Of a stretch of DNA of 64,000 nucleotides, positions 51,048-60,766 are shown one piece after another. Position 1 is the first letter of the stretch; the number at the start of each line of letters is the position of its first letter. The DNA lies in assembly GCA_902764915.1 (NCBI GenBank), contig CACWXY010000003.1:62001-126000 (forward strand), written 5' to 3'. The notes below the pieces were generated by a model that searched no databases, was not told the origin of the DNA, and saw nothing but the letters and a program-made list of their open reading frames with translations. This DNA is from an uncultured Eubacteriales bacterium. GTDB taxonomy: Bacteria; Bacillota; Clostridia; Christensenellales; Aristaeellaceae. The translations under genes were made by a program, and so were the position numbers.

Positions 51048-51083
51048 ATTTTATCATATATTGTCCAACAAATGTCCAACAAC
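51048..51083 (-). promoter_or_regulatory. SARP-type operator and promoter of the ABC operon
   Basis: Direct repeats TGTCCAACAAA (51062-51072) and TGTCCAACAAC (51073-51083) lie exactly 8 bp upstream of a minus-strand -10 box TAAAAT (51048-51053). Sequence and spacing match the site at 46297-46332. It starts three bases after the response-regulator gene ends. Confidence 0.75.
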
Positions 51084-51085
51084 TA

Positions 51086-51898
51086 TCACAGAGGAGAACG
51101 GTTCTTCTGTCTGTGATCCAGATGTGCCTCTGTAAGGCTCGCCCACGAGTAATCGCTCATATATTCGCCATGATAGGCATTGATTGCCTGTGCATCGCCC
51201 CGAATAAAACGATAGAGATCACAGTCCACCTCATCAGGCACAATCCACATGTCACCTCCCTTTATCTGCAGAATCTGGGCAATTCCATATTCTTCCAGTG
51301 TGCCCTTCAGGCTGCGTATCACCACATCCATCTGTTTCTGCATAGGGCGGTCATATGGTGCATCTTCCCACAGTGCCGTGAAAGCACTCGCCCGCTTCAC
51401 GCTCTGTCCTTCCCGATCAATCAGGTATGCCAGCAGTTCCTTCGATTTGGAGCGCTTAAATACAATTTTCCGTCCATCTACATAGACTTCAAAACCACCA
51501 AAGGTATGTACTTCTATATGAGCAGGCTCTCTTTTCCGAATCCGGCCGGACAGCGCGTAACTGACTTCTGCTGCCAGCCGTTCCTTTTCCACAGGCTTGA
51601 GCAGATACCCCGTCGCATGCACGCTGAAGGCTTCCATCGCATACTGGGGATACCCTGTCAGGAATAGAATGGCCGTATCCGGATACATTTCCTTGATTTC
51701 CTTTGCCAGCATCAGACCATTCATGCCCGGCATATCAATATCAAGAAGCGCTATGTCCGGCTGATGGGTCTGCAGCCATTCCAGTACCGCCCCTGAATTG
51801 GAGAATCCCTCCACATTCGTTATTTCAGACAATTCGCTGCACATGGACATTGTCAACTGCAAGATCAGCACCTCGTCGTCCACGCAAATGGCAGTCAA
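51086..51898 (-). CDS. Response regulator with SARP-like winged-helix output domain
   Basis: 270 residues. Receiver domain 1-120 with acidic pocket CVDDE, Asp53 in LLDIDMPGMNG, FLTGY and the Lys in LLKPVEKE. The output domain begins VHTFGGFEVYVDGRKIVFKRSKSKELLAYLIDREG, the OmpR-like winged helix of SARP regulators, and a short BTAD-like segment follows. Such proteins bind heptamer-type direct repeats with an 11-bp period, as found upstream of the two adjacent operons. The start is TTG, overlapping the kinase stop as TTGA, with GGAGGGGAG six bases upstream; no ATG is available before the receiver domain. Confidence 0.88.
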   Translation of the reverse strand: MTAICVDDEVLILQLTMSMCSELSEITNVEGFSNSGAVLEWLQTHQPDIALLDIDMPGMNGLMLAKEIKEMYPDTAILFLTGYPQYAMEAFSVHATGYLLKPVEKERLAAEVSYALSGRIRKREPAHIEVHTFGGFEVYVDGRKIVFKRSKSKELLAYLIDREGQSVKRASAFTALWEDAPYDRPMQKQMDVVIRSLKGTLEEYGIAQILQIKGGDMWIVPDEVDCDLYRFIRGDAQAINAYHGEYMSDYSWASLTEAHLDHRQKNRSPL

Positions 51899-53169
51899 GG
51901 CATGCTCCCCTCCTTTTCCGGAATCCGGATTGTCACCGTTGTGCCTTCACCGATCCGGCTCATCACCTGCAGTGTTCCACCGCACATCTGTTCCACACGT
52001 TCTTTTACATTGGAAAGACCGATATGCGTACCCGCTCCGGCAATGCTGTCCGGATCAAACCCCTTTCCATTGTCGAGGATCTGAATCTCATGATATCCAT
52101 CCACTTTCCGTGTGCGGATAGTCACCTGCCCCTGCTTACGGATCCGGACACCGTGACGGATGGAGTTTTCCACCAGCGGCTGAATGCTGAGGGCCGGCAG
52201 CAGAAAGCTGCTGTCCGCAATGTCATAGGATACGGTAATATGCGGAAAACGGATCATTTCAATCTCCGCATAGATCCGTGTATGCTCCAGTTCCTTCTCA
52301 ATCGGTATCAGGTTGGGCTGCGTCAGGGAATCCAGATTATGCCGAAGATACGTTCCAAACTTGGCCGTTGTCTCGAACGCCTTTTCCGGATCAATCCGGC
52401 ACAGCGCCTGAATGGTAGACAGCGTATTATTCAAAAAGTGCGGCTGTATCTGGCTCATCATGATCTGTATGCGCTGCTCAGCGCGCAGTGACTCCTCATG
52501 CTGCCACACCAGCTGCAGATGCAGCCAGCTATAGTAGCCGACACAGGATATCACGACAGCCACTGTCAGGTATTCCTCTGGCTGATAGACTTTATCCGAA
52601 ATCAGATCCATTCCGCATCCGATCAGAATCAGAATCACCACAAACAGAGGAAGCAGCATTTCCCGTTTCCGATGATTCCGGGACTGGCATACTGTCACAT
52701 ACAGTAGCTCGGCCAAAAGCAGCAGGCTCACCACCAGACAGGTATTCTTCAACGGACCGCCATTGTAATGATTCGTTTCATCGATCCAGAAGCAAAGGTG
52801 GGAAAACAGAGCTGTCAAATGCACAGCCGTATTGCATCCGATCAGCACCCAGGTATGAACACGCCGCTTCGTTGGCTGTACGATCCATAAGAACAGTGCC
52901 AGTATCAGAGGGCGTATGCAGTAGCCAAAAATGGCCACCATCGTCCGTGCTCGCATATGCGGTACACCCACCACCAGATGATATTCCACATAATTCTGAA
53001 TTGCCAGAAGAAGCACCGTAGCAATCACAATCAGCATGACCTTCTTCTGGCGGCTGTTCAGGTAAGCATCAATACATACTGCAATGGTAAGACCGATCAG
53101 CTGTGCTGTCATGGGCATCAGCAGCTGAAAAAAAGCGGGATATGTTTTCAGCACTTCACTTATATCCAA
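51895..53169 (-). CDS. LytS/YehU-type membrane sensor histidine kinase
   Basis: 424 residues. Six or seven membrane helices fill the first 200 residues. The kinase core is the His_kinase (LytS) type: IMMSQIQPHFLNNTLSTIQAL with His244, then LPALSIQPLVENSIRHG as N-box and IQILDNGKGFDP and GIGLSNVKERVE-like GTHIGLSNVKERVE as ATPase motifs. It should phosphorylate Asp53 of the regulator encoded next, with which it overlaps by four bases. The signal is unknown; no separate periplasmic sensor domain exists, so it may read membrane state or a transporter. The start is TTG with GAGGTGA seven bases upstream. Confidence 0.9.
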   Translation of the reverse strand: MDISEVLKTYPAFFQLLMPMTAQLIGLTIAVCIDAYLNSRQKKVMLIVIATVLLLAIQNYVEYHLVVGVPHMRARTMVAIFGYCIRPLILALFLWIVQPTKRRVHTWVLIGCNTAVHLTALFSHLCFWIDETNHYNGGPLKNTCLVVSLLLLAELLYVTVCQSRNHRKREMLLPLFVVILILIGCGMDLISDKVYQPEEYLTVAVVISCVGYYSWLHLQLVWQHEESLRAEQRIQIMMSQIQPHFLNNTLSTIQALCRIDPEKAFETTAKFGTYLRHNLDSLTQPNLIPIEKELEHTRIYAEIEMIRFPHITVSYDIADSSFLLPALSIQPLVENSIRHGVRIRKQGQVTIRTRKVDGYHEIQILDNGKGFDPDSIAGAGTHIGLSNVKERVEQMCGGTLQVMSRIGEGTTVTIRIPEKEGSMP

Positions 53170-53324
53170 GTCAGCATCACCTCATTTCTCCATTGATCCC
53201 TGTCGCATACCTGCAGCCGTCAGTGTTTTCCTTGCACCAAAGCAGCATAAAAATGACAGTGTCCATAAGTGTTTCGGCATTTTCTGCCGGGTGTGTTGCT
53301 TTCCTGCTCCATGGTTCCGTATGT

Positions 53325-53353
53325 ATTATGGCATCTGCTCCGCAATATGACAA
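53325..53353 (-). promoter_or_regulatory. Promoter of the two-component operon
   Basis: TTGTCA (53348-53353), 17 bases, and CATAAT (53325-53330) with a TGC extension. It lies about 155 bases before the kinase start. The leader between them (53170-53324) holds no recognised gene. Confidence 0.6.
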
Positions 53354-53435
53354 ACGAAAGTGCCGTCCACTGACTGGTATCTTCTTGTTCGCCTGCCCTG
53401 CGACCATGGTTCCTGGCTAATGCCATGTGAAAGAA

Positions 53436-53473
53436 AGCCCGTCCTCTGCAGTTTTGCCTGCAGAGGACGGGCT
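53436..53473 (-). terminator. Rho-independent terminator of the GH3 gene
   Basis: AGCCCGTCCTCTGCAG pairs perfectly with CTGCAGAGGACGGGCT around a 6-base loop; TTTCTTTC follows on the minus strand, ten bases after the GH3 stop. Confidence 0.9.
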
Positions 53474-53482
53474 GTTCCGTGA

Positions 53483-55648
53483 CTATTCGCCTCTTGTCAG
53501 TATGACATCTGCCTTTTCCGTGTCCCATACATTCCCACCAATGAAGATCTCGATCTGTCCATCGTCCACACAGAAATGCATATCCTGATCATAATAGCCC
53601 AGCATCTGGAAGGGAATTTCAAAGGACAGCCTCCGGCTTTCTCCGGGCTGAAGCGTAATCTTGGAAAATGCTGCCAGTTTCCGAACGGGGCGCACTCGAC
53701 GCGCCACGGGATCACGGAAATAGCACTGCACGATCTCATCGCCTGCCCAATCACCCGCATTATCCACGCTGATTTCAGCATGAATGCCGTCCTCTGTCTG
53801 CACAGCAGAGATGTCACTGTAATGGAAGCTTGTATAGCTCAGTCCGAATCCAAACGGGAACAGCGGCTCCACAGGGCTGTCCAGATACTTGCTGGTAAAC
53901 TTGAACTTGCCAGCAGGCCGCCCTGTCATGATATGGTCATAATACAATGTCGGACACTGTCCGGTTGTAACAGGGAATCCAGCTGTCAGCTTGGCAGAAG
54001 GATTCACCCGCCCATAAAGCAGATCCAGAATCGCATTACCTGCTTCCACACCGGGATGCCAGGCCATCAGAATCGCATCGGCTGCCTCTACTACGGGCCC
54101 CAGGCACAGAGGACGCCCTGCGAACACAACGGCAATCACAGGTCTTCCGCTCTCCCTCAGACGTCGGAGCAGTGCCAGATCTGTCTCGTTCAGTTCCAGA
54201 CGGGCACGACTGGCAGCTTCGCCGCTTTCTTCCTTATGCTCTCCAACTGCGCACAGAAAAACATCACATTCAGGGAGCATGTCTTCTGTGACTGGCACAA
54301 AGGCAATCGATGCCCCGTGCATAGCGTCTGAAAGGCTCACACAATCGCCCGGCTTCACAAAGCCAGCCCATGTTCCGCTCATCTCATCACCGTCAAACGC
54401 CAGTTTGCCGGCAAGTCCCACACACATATGCTTTTCAAGCGGAAGTACGCCTTCATTCTTAAGCAGAACCATGGATTTCTGCGCAGCTTCCCTTGCCAGC
54501 GCACGATGCGCCGGTGTCAGCATGGCAGCACGCTCCTGCGCTGCACTGGATCGATAGGGATCATCAAACAGTCCCAGCGCAAACTTGAGCCGTAATACAT
54601 GGCGTACGGCTTCGTCCAATGTCTCCACGCTGACTGCCCCATTCTCCACCAATGTTTTCAGGTTTTCCAGAAAACACCCGGATGTCATATCCATATCCAT
54701 TCCGGCATTCAGCGCCTGACGGGCAGCATCCTGGCGATCGGCAGCAATCCCGTGATTGATGCACTCCGCAATGGCATTCGCATCACTGATCGTCATGCCT
54801 TCAAAGCCCCATCTCCTGCGCAGAATATCCGTCAGCAGCTTTCTGTTCACTGAACAGGGAACGCCGCTTATATCATTGAATGCCGGCATGACAGCCCACG
54901 CCCCGGCTTTCACGGCCCGCTCATAGGAAGGCAGATACTCCTCTTCCAGTCTCTGCGGAGACATATCTACCCGGTTGTAATCCCTTCCGCCCTCAGCGGC
55001 GCCATATGCCGCAAAATGCTTCACACAGGCAGCCAGTGCATCATGGCGGGTCAGATCTTCTGTCTGATAGCCTTTGACCTTGGCTTCGCCGTACAGACCG
55101 TTAAGCAGCGCTTCTTCCCCGGCGCTTTCTGCAATACGTCCCCATCGTGGATCCTTGCTTACATCCACCATAGGTGAAAACGTCATATGTATACCCGCAC
55201 TGCTCGCTTCCTCAGCAGACATGCGTGCCGTGCGTTCCCACAACGCTGGCTCCCAGGCACAGGACTCGGCCAGAGGAATCGGCGTAATCGTTCTGAAACC
55301 ATGAATCACATCAAAACCGTTGAATACCGGAATTCCCAGGCGGCTTTCCTCGACAGCAATATGCTGCAGCCGATTCATTTCCTCAGCACTGGTAATCCCG
55401 ATATAGGAGCCGATGCGTCCGGCACGCAGATCCTCCTCCTGCCAGTCACGCTTGCTCTCACTGAGCAGTTTATGGGCTTCCTCTCGTGTCATGCGCCCGT
55501 CCTCTACCATGGTAAAGATATCCCCGATCGTCATATCAAAGGCGCCTACCAGAGACCCGCCGGCCTGATGCAGCTGACCTGCCTTTTCCTCCAGTGTCAT
55601 CCGGCTCAACAGCGCATCAATACGTTGCTCAATCTTCACATCCTTCAT
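53483..55648 (-). CDS. GH3-family beta-glucosidase/xylosidase
   Basis: 721 residues, cytosolic (no signal peptide). The N-terminal barrel shows MTLEEKAGQL, GIPVFNGFDVIHGF, FSPMVDVSKDPRWGRIAESAGEE and VKHFAAYG, and MTISDANAIAECINHG carries the nucleophile Asp (normally SDW). The alpha/beta sandwich domain (LPLEKHMCVGLAG) and a fibronectin-III-like end (RLSFEIPFQMLGYYD) complete the standard three-domain layout. It hydrolyses beta-linked gluco- or xylo-oligosaccharides from the non-reducing end. The start at 55648 has GGAAGG eight bases upstream. It follows the GH2 gene on the same strand by 84 bases. Confidence 0.93.
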   Translation of the reverse strand: MKDVKIEQRIDALLSRMTLEEKAGQLHQAGGSLVGAFDMTIGDIFTMVEDGRMTREEAHKLLSESKRDWQEEDLRAGRIGSYIGITSAEEMNRLQHIAVEESRLGIPVFNGFDVIHGFRTITPIPLAESCAWEPALWERTARMSAEEASSAGIHMTFSPMVDVSKDPRWGRIAESAGEEALLNGLYGEAKVKGYQTEDLTRHDALAACVKHFAAYGAAEGGRDYNRVDMSPQRLEEEYLPSYERAVKAGAWAVMPAFNDISGVPCSVNRKLLTDILRRRWGFEGMTISDANAIAECINHGIAADRQDAARQALNAGMDMDMTSGCFLENLKTLVENGAVSVETLDEAVRHVLRLKFALGLFDDPYRSSAAQERAAMLTPAHRALAREAAQKSMVLLKNEGVLPLEKHMCVGLAGKLAFDGDEMSGTWAGFVKPGDCVSLSDAMHGASIAFVPVTEDMLPECDVFLCAVGEHKEESGEAASRARLELNETDLALLRRLRESGRPVIAVVFAGRPLCLGPVVEAADAILMAWHPGVEAGNAILDLLYGRVNPSAKLTAGFPVTTGQCPTLYYDHIMTGRPAGKFKFTSKYLDSPVEPLFPFGFGLSYTSFHYSDISAVQTEDGIHAEISVDNAGDWAGDEIVQCYFRDPVARRVRPVRKLAAFSKITLQPGESRRLSFEIPFQMLGYYDQDMHFCVDDGQIEIFIGGNVWDTEKADVILTRGE

Positions 55649-55732
55649 GTTCCCGGCCTTCCTTTCCATCCTTGTCACCTCAGACAGCCTGCACCCCTCC
55701 CTGCCGGGAAAAGATGCAGGCTGCCCTCTGCA

Positions 55733-58249
55733 TTAATTGCATTTCCTCACAGGCAGTACAATTTCGACACTGTCAAGACCTTCTCCGGATACCCGCAGAC
55801 AGGCCTCGCCTTCTTCATAGCCAGAACGCAGTACTGCGACAGCTTTTCCCAGATAACTGGTAAACCGGCCAGCAGTGTAGTTCTCGTCCGTAATCGGATT
55901 TCCGCTGCCAAACCCCTGAAGAACAGCCGCCCCGGTTACTTCCGCAGTCAGGATGATGTCCGCATCCGGCACAGTAAGCCCGTTCTCATCCACCAGCTCC
56001 GCCTGTACATAGGCAAGCGATTCTCCGTCGGCCACAAGACTCTCCATCTCTGCGGTCAGGCGAAGCCTGCAGGGCTTCTGCGTCGTCTGCAGTGCCGTAC
56101 GTGAGACCTCTCTGCCCTCTGAAAAACTCACCGCTTCCAATGTTCCCGGCTGATACACAGTCTCAAAGAGGAACGTCTCCGGCATGTCATGGACCAGCGC
56201 CTCGCCGCTCTTTTTCCGGTTCTGCCGCTGTCCGTTGATCCACAGTTCCACTTCCTGTGCGCGGCTGAATACGGCAATCCTTACCGGCTTTCCCTCCTGC
56301 CCTTTCCAGTTCCAGCTAGCCCAGACTCCCGGGAATCCCCAGTTGGACAGGGTTTCCACCTTGTCATAAGTGGACGGATCATAGGAAAACACAGCTGTCT
56401 CAGAGCTTCCCCATACGATACGGCGGTATACTCCCTGCGGACGCAGACCGCCAGTCACATCAAAGTCTGCATCATTGGCCGTACGCCAGGGATACGGTGA
56501 GCCTGTACCCCAGGGATTCCCGATCCGTGGATCTCCGGGATCATAGAAACTGGCCTTTCCAATGCCCGCCTCACCGATATAATCCCAGGCAGTCCAGGTA
56601 AAGTCCCCGATGATCCATGGTGTCTTTTCAATCACAGGCCAATGCATGCCAATCTCTTTGGGGAAATTTTCGCTGCCTAGAATCACGCGTTCAGGGAACA
56701 TGGCGTGGTCCTGCGCGTATTTGCTTTCCAGATAGTTATAGCCCACAATATCCAATCCGTTAGCAAAGGCTTCAGTATATGTCTCCCACAGCAGATCCTT
56801 TTCTCCGCCCAGATCTGCATTCTGCAGCCCGCCTTCCTTAGCTTCATCCTGCCACTTGCGCATCTGCTCATCCTGCATTTCATCATCCAGTCCATTCCAG
56901 AAAGAACAGATGGCATTGGATACAGGACGGCTGGGATCGAGCCGTCGGATAGCTTCTGCAAGTCTTGTCGCCCAGACATAACCATCATTCAGTCCTGCGC
57001 GCTCGGTAATCTCATTGCCCGTCGACCAGAGAATCACGCAGGGATGGCAGCGGTCGCGCTTCACAAAGGCAGACAGGTCCTTTTCCCAGTCCGTGTCAAA
57101 GAACTGGTTATAATCTCCGGGCTGTTTTCCCATGCCCCAGACATCGAAAGCCTCATCAAACACGTACATGCCCAGCCGATCACAGGCCTCGATCAGCGCA
57201 GAAGAGGGCGGATTATGTGTTGTCCGAATCGCGTTGTATCCTATTTCCTTCAACTTCCGGATCTTTCTCGCTTCCACATCATACAGACTGACAGCACCGA
57301 TAGGTCCGTTGTCGTGGTGCAGGCATCCTCCCTTCAGCTTCGTTTCCTGTCCGTTAATGAGAAGCCCGTGCTTTACATCCGCGGTCACAGTACGGATGCC
57401 GAACAGTACATGCTCCTCATCCTCTGTAGGATGGTCTGACAGAATCATATGCGTTTTGTAAATACCGATGTTCCTGACACGTGTCTTAAGAATATACAGT
57501 TCAGGAGATTCCGCACTCCACAGAAGCGGATTATCGACTGTCAGTGTCATATAGGCACGGCCTTCCCCCATCGCCGGGATCTGTGTCACGGTTTTTCGGC
57601 ATGTCACAGTCTCTCCGCTGTCCTCCCGGATCAGCGCAAAGGAGACTTCCGCCAGACAATTCTCCCGCATCTCATTTCGAATCTCCGCTGACACAGCCAG
57701 ATACGCTGTCTGCGCCTTCCCGTCTTTGTCATACTCAATGCGCCTGGTCTGCGCGGAAAGCCCACCGAAAGACACATGCAGAAGCGGGCCATGCACCAGC
57801 TGTACGTCTCGGAACAGTCCCGCTCCAGAATACCAGCGCGAATTCGGCTGCATGCTGGGATTCACAGTGATGACAAAACGATTGGTTTTCCCCGGATACA
57901 CAAGACGCGTGATGTCGGCCTCAAACGGCGCATAACCATAATGCTGCAGCGCAGCTCTGCTGCCATTGACTTCGATGGTAGCATTCATCATGGCGCCGTC
58001 CAGCCGCAGGGCAATATATTCGCCTTCCCATTCTCTGGGAATCTCCATTTCCTTCACATAATGCGCCACTCCGGCATTATAGTATCCGCTGGCATGCGCA
58101 GACGGCGCCTGCGCATACACCTCACCTGCAATCATGTAATCGTGAGGCAAGTTCACAAGGCTATCGCCGAACTCCCGGCTTATACGCTTACCCACTTCCA
58201 GCTGTCCCAAAGCAAAATACCAGTCCCGATGTATCTTCATTCCCCGCAT
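55733..58249 (-). CDS. GH2-family beta-galactosidase-like enzyme
   Basis: 838 residues, cytosolic. The jelly-roll start NLPHDYMIAGE and GYYNAGVAHYVKEMEIP, the immunoglobulin-like domain and the barrel are visible; WSTGNEITERAG holds the acid/base Glu, and LGSENFPKEIG the likely nucleophile Glu. FGIRTVTADVKHGLLINGQETKLKGGCLHHDNG is the conserved GH2 entry to the barrel, and a DUF4982-like and a Big_4-like domain close the protein. It likely releases beta-galactosyl or related residues from plant or mucin glycans. GGAGAG fixes the start. The upstream neighbour is a gutted GH78 gene, so the locus was once a longer glycan-degradation cluster. Confidence 0.9.
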   Translation of the reverse strand: MRGMKIHRDWYFALGQLEVGKRISREFGDSLVNLPHDYMIAGEVYAQAPSAHASGYYNAGVAHYVKEMEIPREWEGEYIALRLDGAMMNATIEVNGSRAALQHYGYAPFEADITRLVYPGKTNRFVITVNPSMQPNSRWYSGAGLFRDVQLVHGPLLHVSFGGLSAQTRRIEYDKDGKAQTAYLAVSAEIRNEMRENCLAEVSFALIREDSGETVTCRKTVTQIPAMGEGRAYMTLTVDNPLLWSAESPELYILKTRVRNIGIYKTHMILSDHPTEDEEHVLFGIRTVTADVKHGLLINGQETKLKGGCLHHDNGPIGAVSLYDVEARKIRKLKEIGYNAIRTTHNPPSSALIEACDRLGMYVFDEAFDVWGMGKQPGDYNQFFDTDWEKDLSAFVKRDRCHPCVILWSTGNEITERAGLNDGYVWATRLAEAIRRLDPSRPVSNAICSFWNGLDDEMQDEQMRKWQDEAKEGGLQNADLGGEKDLLWETYTEAFANGLDIVGYNYLESKYAQDHAMFPERVILGSENFPKEIGMHWPVIEKTPWIIGDFTWTAWDYIGEAGIGKASFYDPGDPRIGNPWGTGSPYPWRTANDADFDVTGGLRPQGVYRRIVWGSSETAVFSYDPSTYDKVETLSNWGFPGVWASWNWKGQEGKPVRIAVFSRAQEVELWINGQRQNRKKSGEALVHDMPETFLFETVYQPGTLEAVSFSEGREVSRTALQTTQKPCRLRLTAEMESLVADGESLAYVQAELVDENGLTVPDADIILTAEVTGAAVLQGFGSGNPITDENYTAGRFTSYLGKAVAVLRSGYEEGEACLRVSGEGLDSVEIVLPVRKCN

Positions 58250-58262
58250 GATTTCACTCTCC

Positions 58263-59161
58263 TCATCTTTCTGTCCAGAACGTGTACCGTCCTGGCGCTA
58301 CATTCCATGTTGTCCCGCCAAGGCATGCCGTCGTCTTAACCGGTGTAACCACTTCATAATGCACACCAGTGTCTTCATGTTTCCACAGAGCGCTGACCAC
58401 ACCATGGCGGGTATCCAGTCTGGCTGCAGCCTGCCCCTGTATCTCGTCACTTTCCTGCCAAAATTGATCGCCGTTTTCCCTTTTTTTGGTGGGGTATGAA
58501 CGCCTGCCTTGCCGCCAAATGCTCCGTCTCACGATTCAGTTCTCTTTCCTGAGGAATCCGGGATTTCCTTGGACCATGAAAGCAGTCCGCCTCATGCATA
58601 TTTTCTGCCTTTATGCGCACTTCATTCCGCTCTCCATCATAGATTTCGCTGAACCGGGTTCTCTGACCACCACCAGACCCTGTCTGTAGAAATCATTGCC
58701 TCCGTTCCATCTGTAAAATACAGCTGTATACCTGCAAGAAGACCACAGAGTTTCTGGACCCGCCGCTCCATGTCTTTGAAGTCAACCAGTCAGGCATGGA
58801 CGAGCAGGACCATTCTCGGCCTATGGTTATACGGAGCACGCTGTTTTCCTGCAGGAGATCGGTAATGCCATACCTTTGTACCTGCAGACAACAGCCATAG
58901 TTTGTCCAGCCGGGAGAAAGCACGCCGCTCCCGATTCTATGACCATTGAGTTCAGCGGCATACACCCCCAGCGCTGTAATCAGGGTTTCCACGCTCTCTA
59001 TCGTCTTTTGCACGGAATAGGCGCAGAAAAATACTGCGCATGCATCTCCCGTTTTTTCTGTGACGGCAATCCACTGGCCTTTCTGGATCGCTAAAGTACA
59101 ATTTCACCCCCTTGTTTATGGCGCCGCGAACGCAAAAAAATGGTTTATCCCAGCAGTCCAT
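58263..59161 (-). pseudogene. Alpha-L-rhamnosidase (GH78) remnant with internal deletion and frameshifts
   Basis: Pieces of GH78 appear in order in different frames. ETLITALGVYAAELNGHRIG and LSPGWTNYG (near 58900-58980) are the N-terminal block, IQLYFTDGTEAMISTD and, one frame away, SEIYDGERNEVR (near 58600-58740) continue it, and ALWKHEDTGVHYEV...APGRYTF (58263-58400) is the extreme C-terminal domain. The entire (alpha/alpha)6 catalytic domain is missing, leaving about 900 bases of a gene normally over 2.5 kb. GAGGGG precedes the ATG at 59161, so the old start is still recognisable. It lies 13 bases upstream of the GH2 gene. Confidence 0.82.
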
Positions 59162-59445
59162 GTGCATTCCCCTCAGCAACTGATTCGCGTACTTCTCCTC
59201 CGATCTGAAGAATACGGCCTGTGTAAAGCCATTCTGTGTCTGCTCCTGCCTGATGTTTTAAGGAAAACTCTGTTTCACGGTTCCTATGAATCATTCGATG
59301 CGTTCCTTTCTGTTTCACAGAGCGCAGGGGGATAAAGAAGAGAATCCTATGGACACGATACCCGTATTGTATCGCACCTCCCTTTCTATTTCCATGGCTG
59401 TCGGCAAACCATGTCCGATGTCCCGAGTTTTTTTGGCCTGGGGAT

Positions 59446-59474
59446 TTGTGTGAATCACATTTATCGTTTATGAT
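59446..59474 (+). promoter_or_regulatory. Candidate promoter/operator of kdgK
   Basis: TATGAT (59469-59474) lies 17 bases after TTGTGT (59446-59451). The -35 box overlaps the inverted repeat TGTG-TGAAT-CACA (59448-59459), a possible operator. Apart from this, nothing was recognised in 59162-59564. Confidence 0.35.
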
Positions 59475-59564
59475 ATCTACACGCACCTAGTGCGCCGTGT
59501 CGATTCATATGGGATGAGAAACCATGGGCCCGAACAGAAAGAATCATTGAGGAGGATCCGTACC

Positions 59565-60665
59565 ATGCTGAACCTGAATCTGAAACCTGCCAACGAATGC
59601 CGCTATGACGCCGTGTCATTGGGTGAAATCATGCTCCGCCTTGACCCCGGCGAGGGCCGTATCCGCACTGCCCGGGAATTCAAGGCCTGGGAAGGCGGTG
59701 GCGAGTACAATGTTGTGCGTGGTCTGCACAAATGCTTTGGACTTCGCACTGGCGTAATCACTGCGTTTGCTGATAATGAGGTCGGTAAACTGCTGAAAGA
59801 CCTGATCGAGCAGGGTGGTGTGGACACCAGCCTGATCTACTGGAAAAAGACGGACGGAATCGGTCGTGTCTGCCGCAACGGTCTGAACTTCACCGAGCGC
59901 GGTTTCGGCATTCGGGGCGCCGTCGGCTGTTCTGACCGCGCCAACACCGCCATTTCCCAGGCAAAGCCGGAAGACTTCGACTTTGAGCATATTTTCGGTG
60001 AACTGGGCGTTCGCTGGCTGCATACAGGCGGCATCTACGCCGCATTGTCCGAACAGAGCTGTGAGACCGTGATTGCAGCCTGCAAGACCGCCAAGAAGTA
60101 TGGTACCCTGATCTCCTATGACCTGAACTATCGCCCCTCCATGTGGTCCGCTATCGGCGGTCTGGAAAAGGCCCGTGAAGTCAATAAGGAAGTTGCCAAG
60201 TATGTAGACGTCATGATCGGCAATGAAGAAGACTTCACTGCCTGCCTGGGACTGCAGGTGGAAGGCAATGACGAAAACCTGAAGGAACTGAACCTGGACG
60301 GATACTACAAGATGATCGCGGAAGCGGCCCGTCAGTATCCCAACTTCAAGGCGATCGCAACCACTCTGCGCACTGTTAAGACCGCTACCGTCAATGACTG
60401 GAAAGCCATTTGCTGGGCAGATGGTACCGTACATATGTCCAAAGCCTATGATGGTCTGGAAATCCTTGACCGCGTAGGCGGCGGCGACTCCTTCGCTTCC
60501 GGCCTTGTCTACGGCCTCATGACCACCGGCGATCCCGAACTGGCTGTCAACTATGGAGCGGCTCATGGTGCGCTTGCCATGACAACCCCCGGCGATACTT
60601 CCATGGCCAGCAAGGAAGAAGTTGAATCCATTATGAAGAACGGCAGTGCCCGCGTAAAGCGCTGA
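59565..60665 (+). CDS. kdgK: 2-keto-3-deoxygluconate kinase-like PfkB sugar kinase
   Basis: 366 residues. PfkB fold: VSLGEIMLRLDPGEGRIRTAREFKAWEGGGEYNV opens as in KdgK and related kinases, YDLNYRPSMW is the conserved DxNxR block, and LDRVGGGDSFASG the catalytic anion-hole Asp. It should phosphorylate 2-keto-3-deoxygluconate in uronate degradation. The family is usually about 310-340 residues; the extra length lies in an N-terminal extension and an insert near 230-260 (ENLKELNLDGYYK). GGAGG nine bases upstream fixes the start. Codon use is strongly biased (CTG, ACC, AAG, GGC), suggesting high expression. No KDPG aldolase gene is adjacent, so ribokinase-type alternatives remain open. Confidence 0.8.
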   Translation: MLNLNLKPANECRYDAVSLGEIMLRLDPGEGRIRTAREFKAWEGGGEYNVVRGLHKCFGLRTGVITAFADNEVGKLLKDLIEQGGVDTSLIYWKKTDGIGRVCRNGLNFTERGFGIRGAVGCSDRANTAISQAKPEDFDFEHIFGELGVRWLHTGGIYAALSEQSCETVIAACKTAKKYGTLISYDLNYRPSMWSAIGGLEKAREVNKEVAKYVDVMIGNEEDFTACLGLQVEGNDENLKELNLDGYYKMIAEAARQYPNFKAIATTLRTVKTATVNDWKAICWADGTVHMSKAYDGLEILDRVGGGDSFASGLVYGLMTTGDPELAVNYGAAHGALAMTTPGDTSMASKEEVESIMKNGSARVKR

Positions 60666-60708
60666 GAACCGGATACACTGCTCAGCAGTTCTTACAGATC
60701 CTGCCAGC

Positions 60709-60749
60709 AAAAGCGGCTCACTTCCCACTCCCGGAAGTGAGCCGCTTTT
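60709..60749. terminator. Bidirectional terminator between kdgK and the PreA-like gene
   Basis: AAAAGCGGCTCACTTCC pairs perfectly with GGAAGTGAGCCGCTTTT around a 7-base loop; T-runs occur on both strands and both flanking genes converge here. Confidence 0.92.
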
Positions 60750-60766
60750 ACGATATGTAGCAGGCA

